Source of the DNA: an uncultured Clostridia bacterium | GTDB taxonomy: Bacteria; Bacillota; Clostridia; Oscillospirales; Ruminococcaceae | Reading direction: 5' to 3' | Assembly: GCA_947363605.1 (NCBI GenBank) | Contig: CANAQK010000007.1 | Location: 1 to 51,712, forward strand | Length of the DNA: 51,712 nucleotides | In this document: piece after piece, positions 51,399 through 51,712 of the stretch | Layout of the letters: every line of letters begins with the position of its first letter | Numbering within the stretch: position 1 is the stretch's first letter | The notes under the pieces: model-generated | Databases searched by the model: none | Seen by the model: the letters and a program-made list of their open reading frames with translations, nothing else | Told to the model about the DNA's origin: nothing | Position numbers and translations under genes: made by a program

Positions 51399-51712
51399 AT
51401 GTCTTATCAAATCAATTTCAATCTGTATTCCAGCAACTTTTCTTTGCCAGAACGAGTTTTGGATGATATCGTAGAAATAGACGGGGATTACTTAAAAGTT
51501 GCATTGTTGATTTTCAAAAATGCTGAAAAGCATTACAGTGCCAACCTGATTTCCAATCTGCTTGGACTCCCTGAGAAAAAGGTGCAGCAGGCGTTGGCCT
51601 ATTGGATGCAAAAAGGGGTTTTTATCCAGGAATCTTCGGTAAAAGGGGCTCCACAAATTCATGTGCTCCCGGAAAAAAAAGCGCCTGTTCCCATAGCCAG
51701 CAGGGCTTCTCA
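51399..51712 (+). CDS. DnaD-like replication protein, 5' part only
   Basis: 104 codons to the window edge. The N-terminal region (MSYQINFNLYSSNFSLPERV, LKVALLIF, then SNLLGLPEKKVQQALAYW) looks like the winged-helix domain of clostridial DnaD-domain proteins, which help load the helicase at primosome assembly. GAGGT lies 5 nt before the ATG. The DnaD domains proper would lie outside the window, so the call is provisional. Confidence 0.6.
   Translation, partial: MSYQINFNLYSSNFSLPERVLDDIVEIDGDYLKVALLIFKNAEKHYSANLISNLLGLPEKKVQQALAYWMQKGVFIQESSVKGAPQIHVLPEKKAPVPIASRAS

Overview
The window reads as chromosome of an anaerobic, spore-forming member of class Clostridia, probably in or near the Oscillospiraceae. 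The evidence is the SCIFF peptide with its radical SAM maturase, an [FeFe]-hydrogenase maturase (HydF), PdaB-like and SpoIIM-like sporulation genes, Rex, McsA/McsB/ClpC, and the Bacillus-like gene order miaB-ylbF-mutS-mutL-miaA-hfq followed by the end of a division cluster. Taxonomy is inferred from gene content only.

Layout. 1-16.3 kb is all on the minus strand. It holds the polyamine transporter potA-B-C-D, the redox regulator rex, NADP isocitrate dehydrogenase, a small TraX-family membrane protein, aconitase, then sbcD-sbcC with a ComEA-like protein and an aldose-1-epimerase-like protein, and a tiny Cys/Gly/Asn-rich membrane protein. 16.6-20.6 kb (plus) is mcsA-mcsB-clpC without ctsR. 20.7-33.8 kb (plus) holds a polysaccharide deacetylase, miaB, ylbF, mutS, mutL, miaA, hfq, an HlyD-like protein, ylmE, sepF, ylmH and divIVA. 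33.9-40.8 kb (plus) holds ileS, lspA, rluD, a HAD phosphatase and a two-gene transketolase. 41.0-46.0 kb (plus) holds yajC, a TIGR04086-type membrane protein, the SCIFF precursor, its maturase, proC and three small or medium membrane proteins. galU is on the minus strand at 46.3-47.2 kb, divergent from four tRNA genes (Gly, Arg, His, Gln). Two AT-rich accessory genes (nucleotidyltransferase-like, methyltransferase) sit between tRNA-Gln and hydF. A DUF4364 gene (minus) and the 5' end of a DnaD-like gene (plus) close the window.

How the parts work together. Aconitase and isocitrate dehydrogenase form the citrate-to-2-oxoglutarate branch. The aconitase promoter carries a near-consensus Rex operator between its -35 and -10, and rex lies a few kilobases downstream, so this branch is probably tuned by NADH/NAD+. 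The SCIFF precursor has its own promoter and is followed by a terminator hairpin before the maturase, which suggests far more peptide than enzyme is made. Three short inverted-repeat elements (two near-identical copies, one with a similar end sequence) sit between genes, and one of them supplies the last codons and stop of the TraX-family gene.

Most of the window is conserved housekeeping sequence. I see no phage, CRISPR array, full insertion sequence or rRNA. The best leads are the Rex-aconitase link, the MITE-like elements, the non-lipoprotein polyamine-binding protein with a C-terminal anchor, the unusual ComEA-like protein, and the tRNA-adjacent accessory pair.
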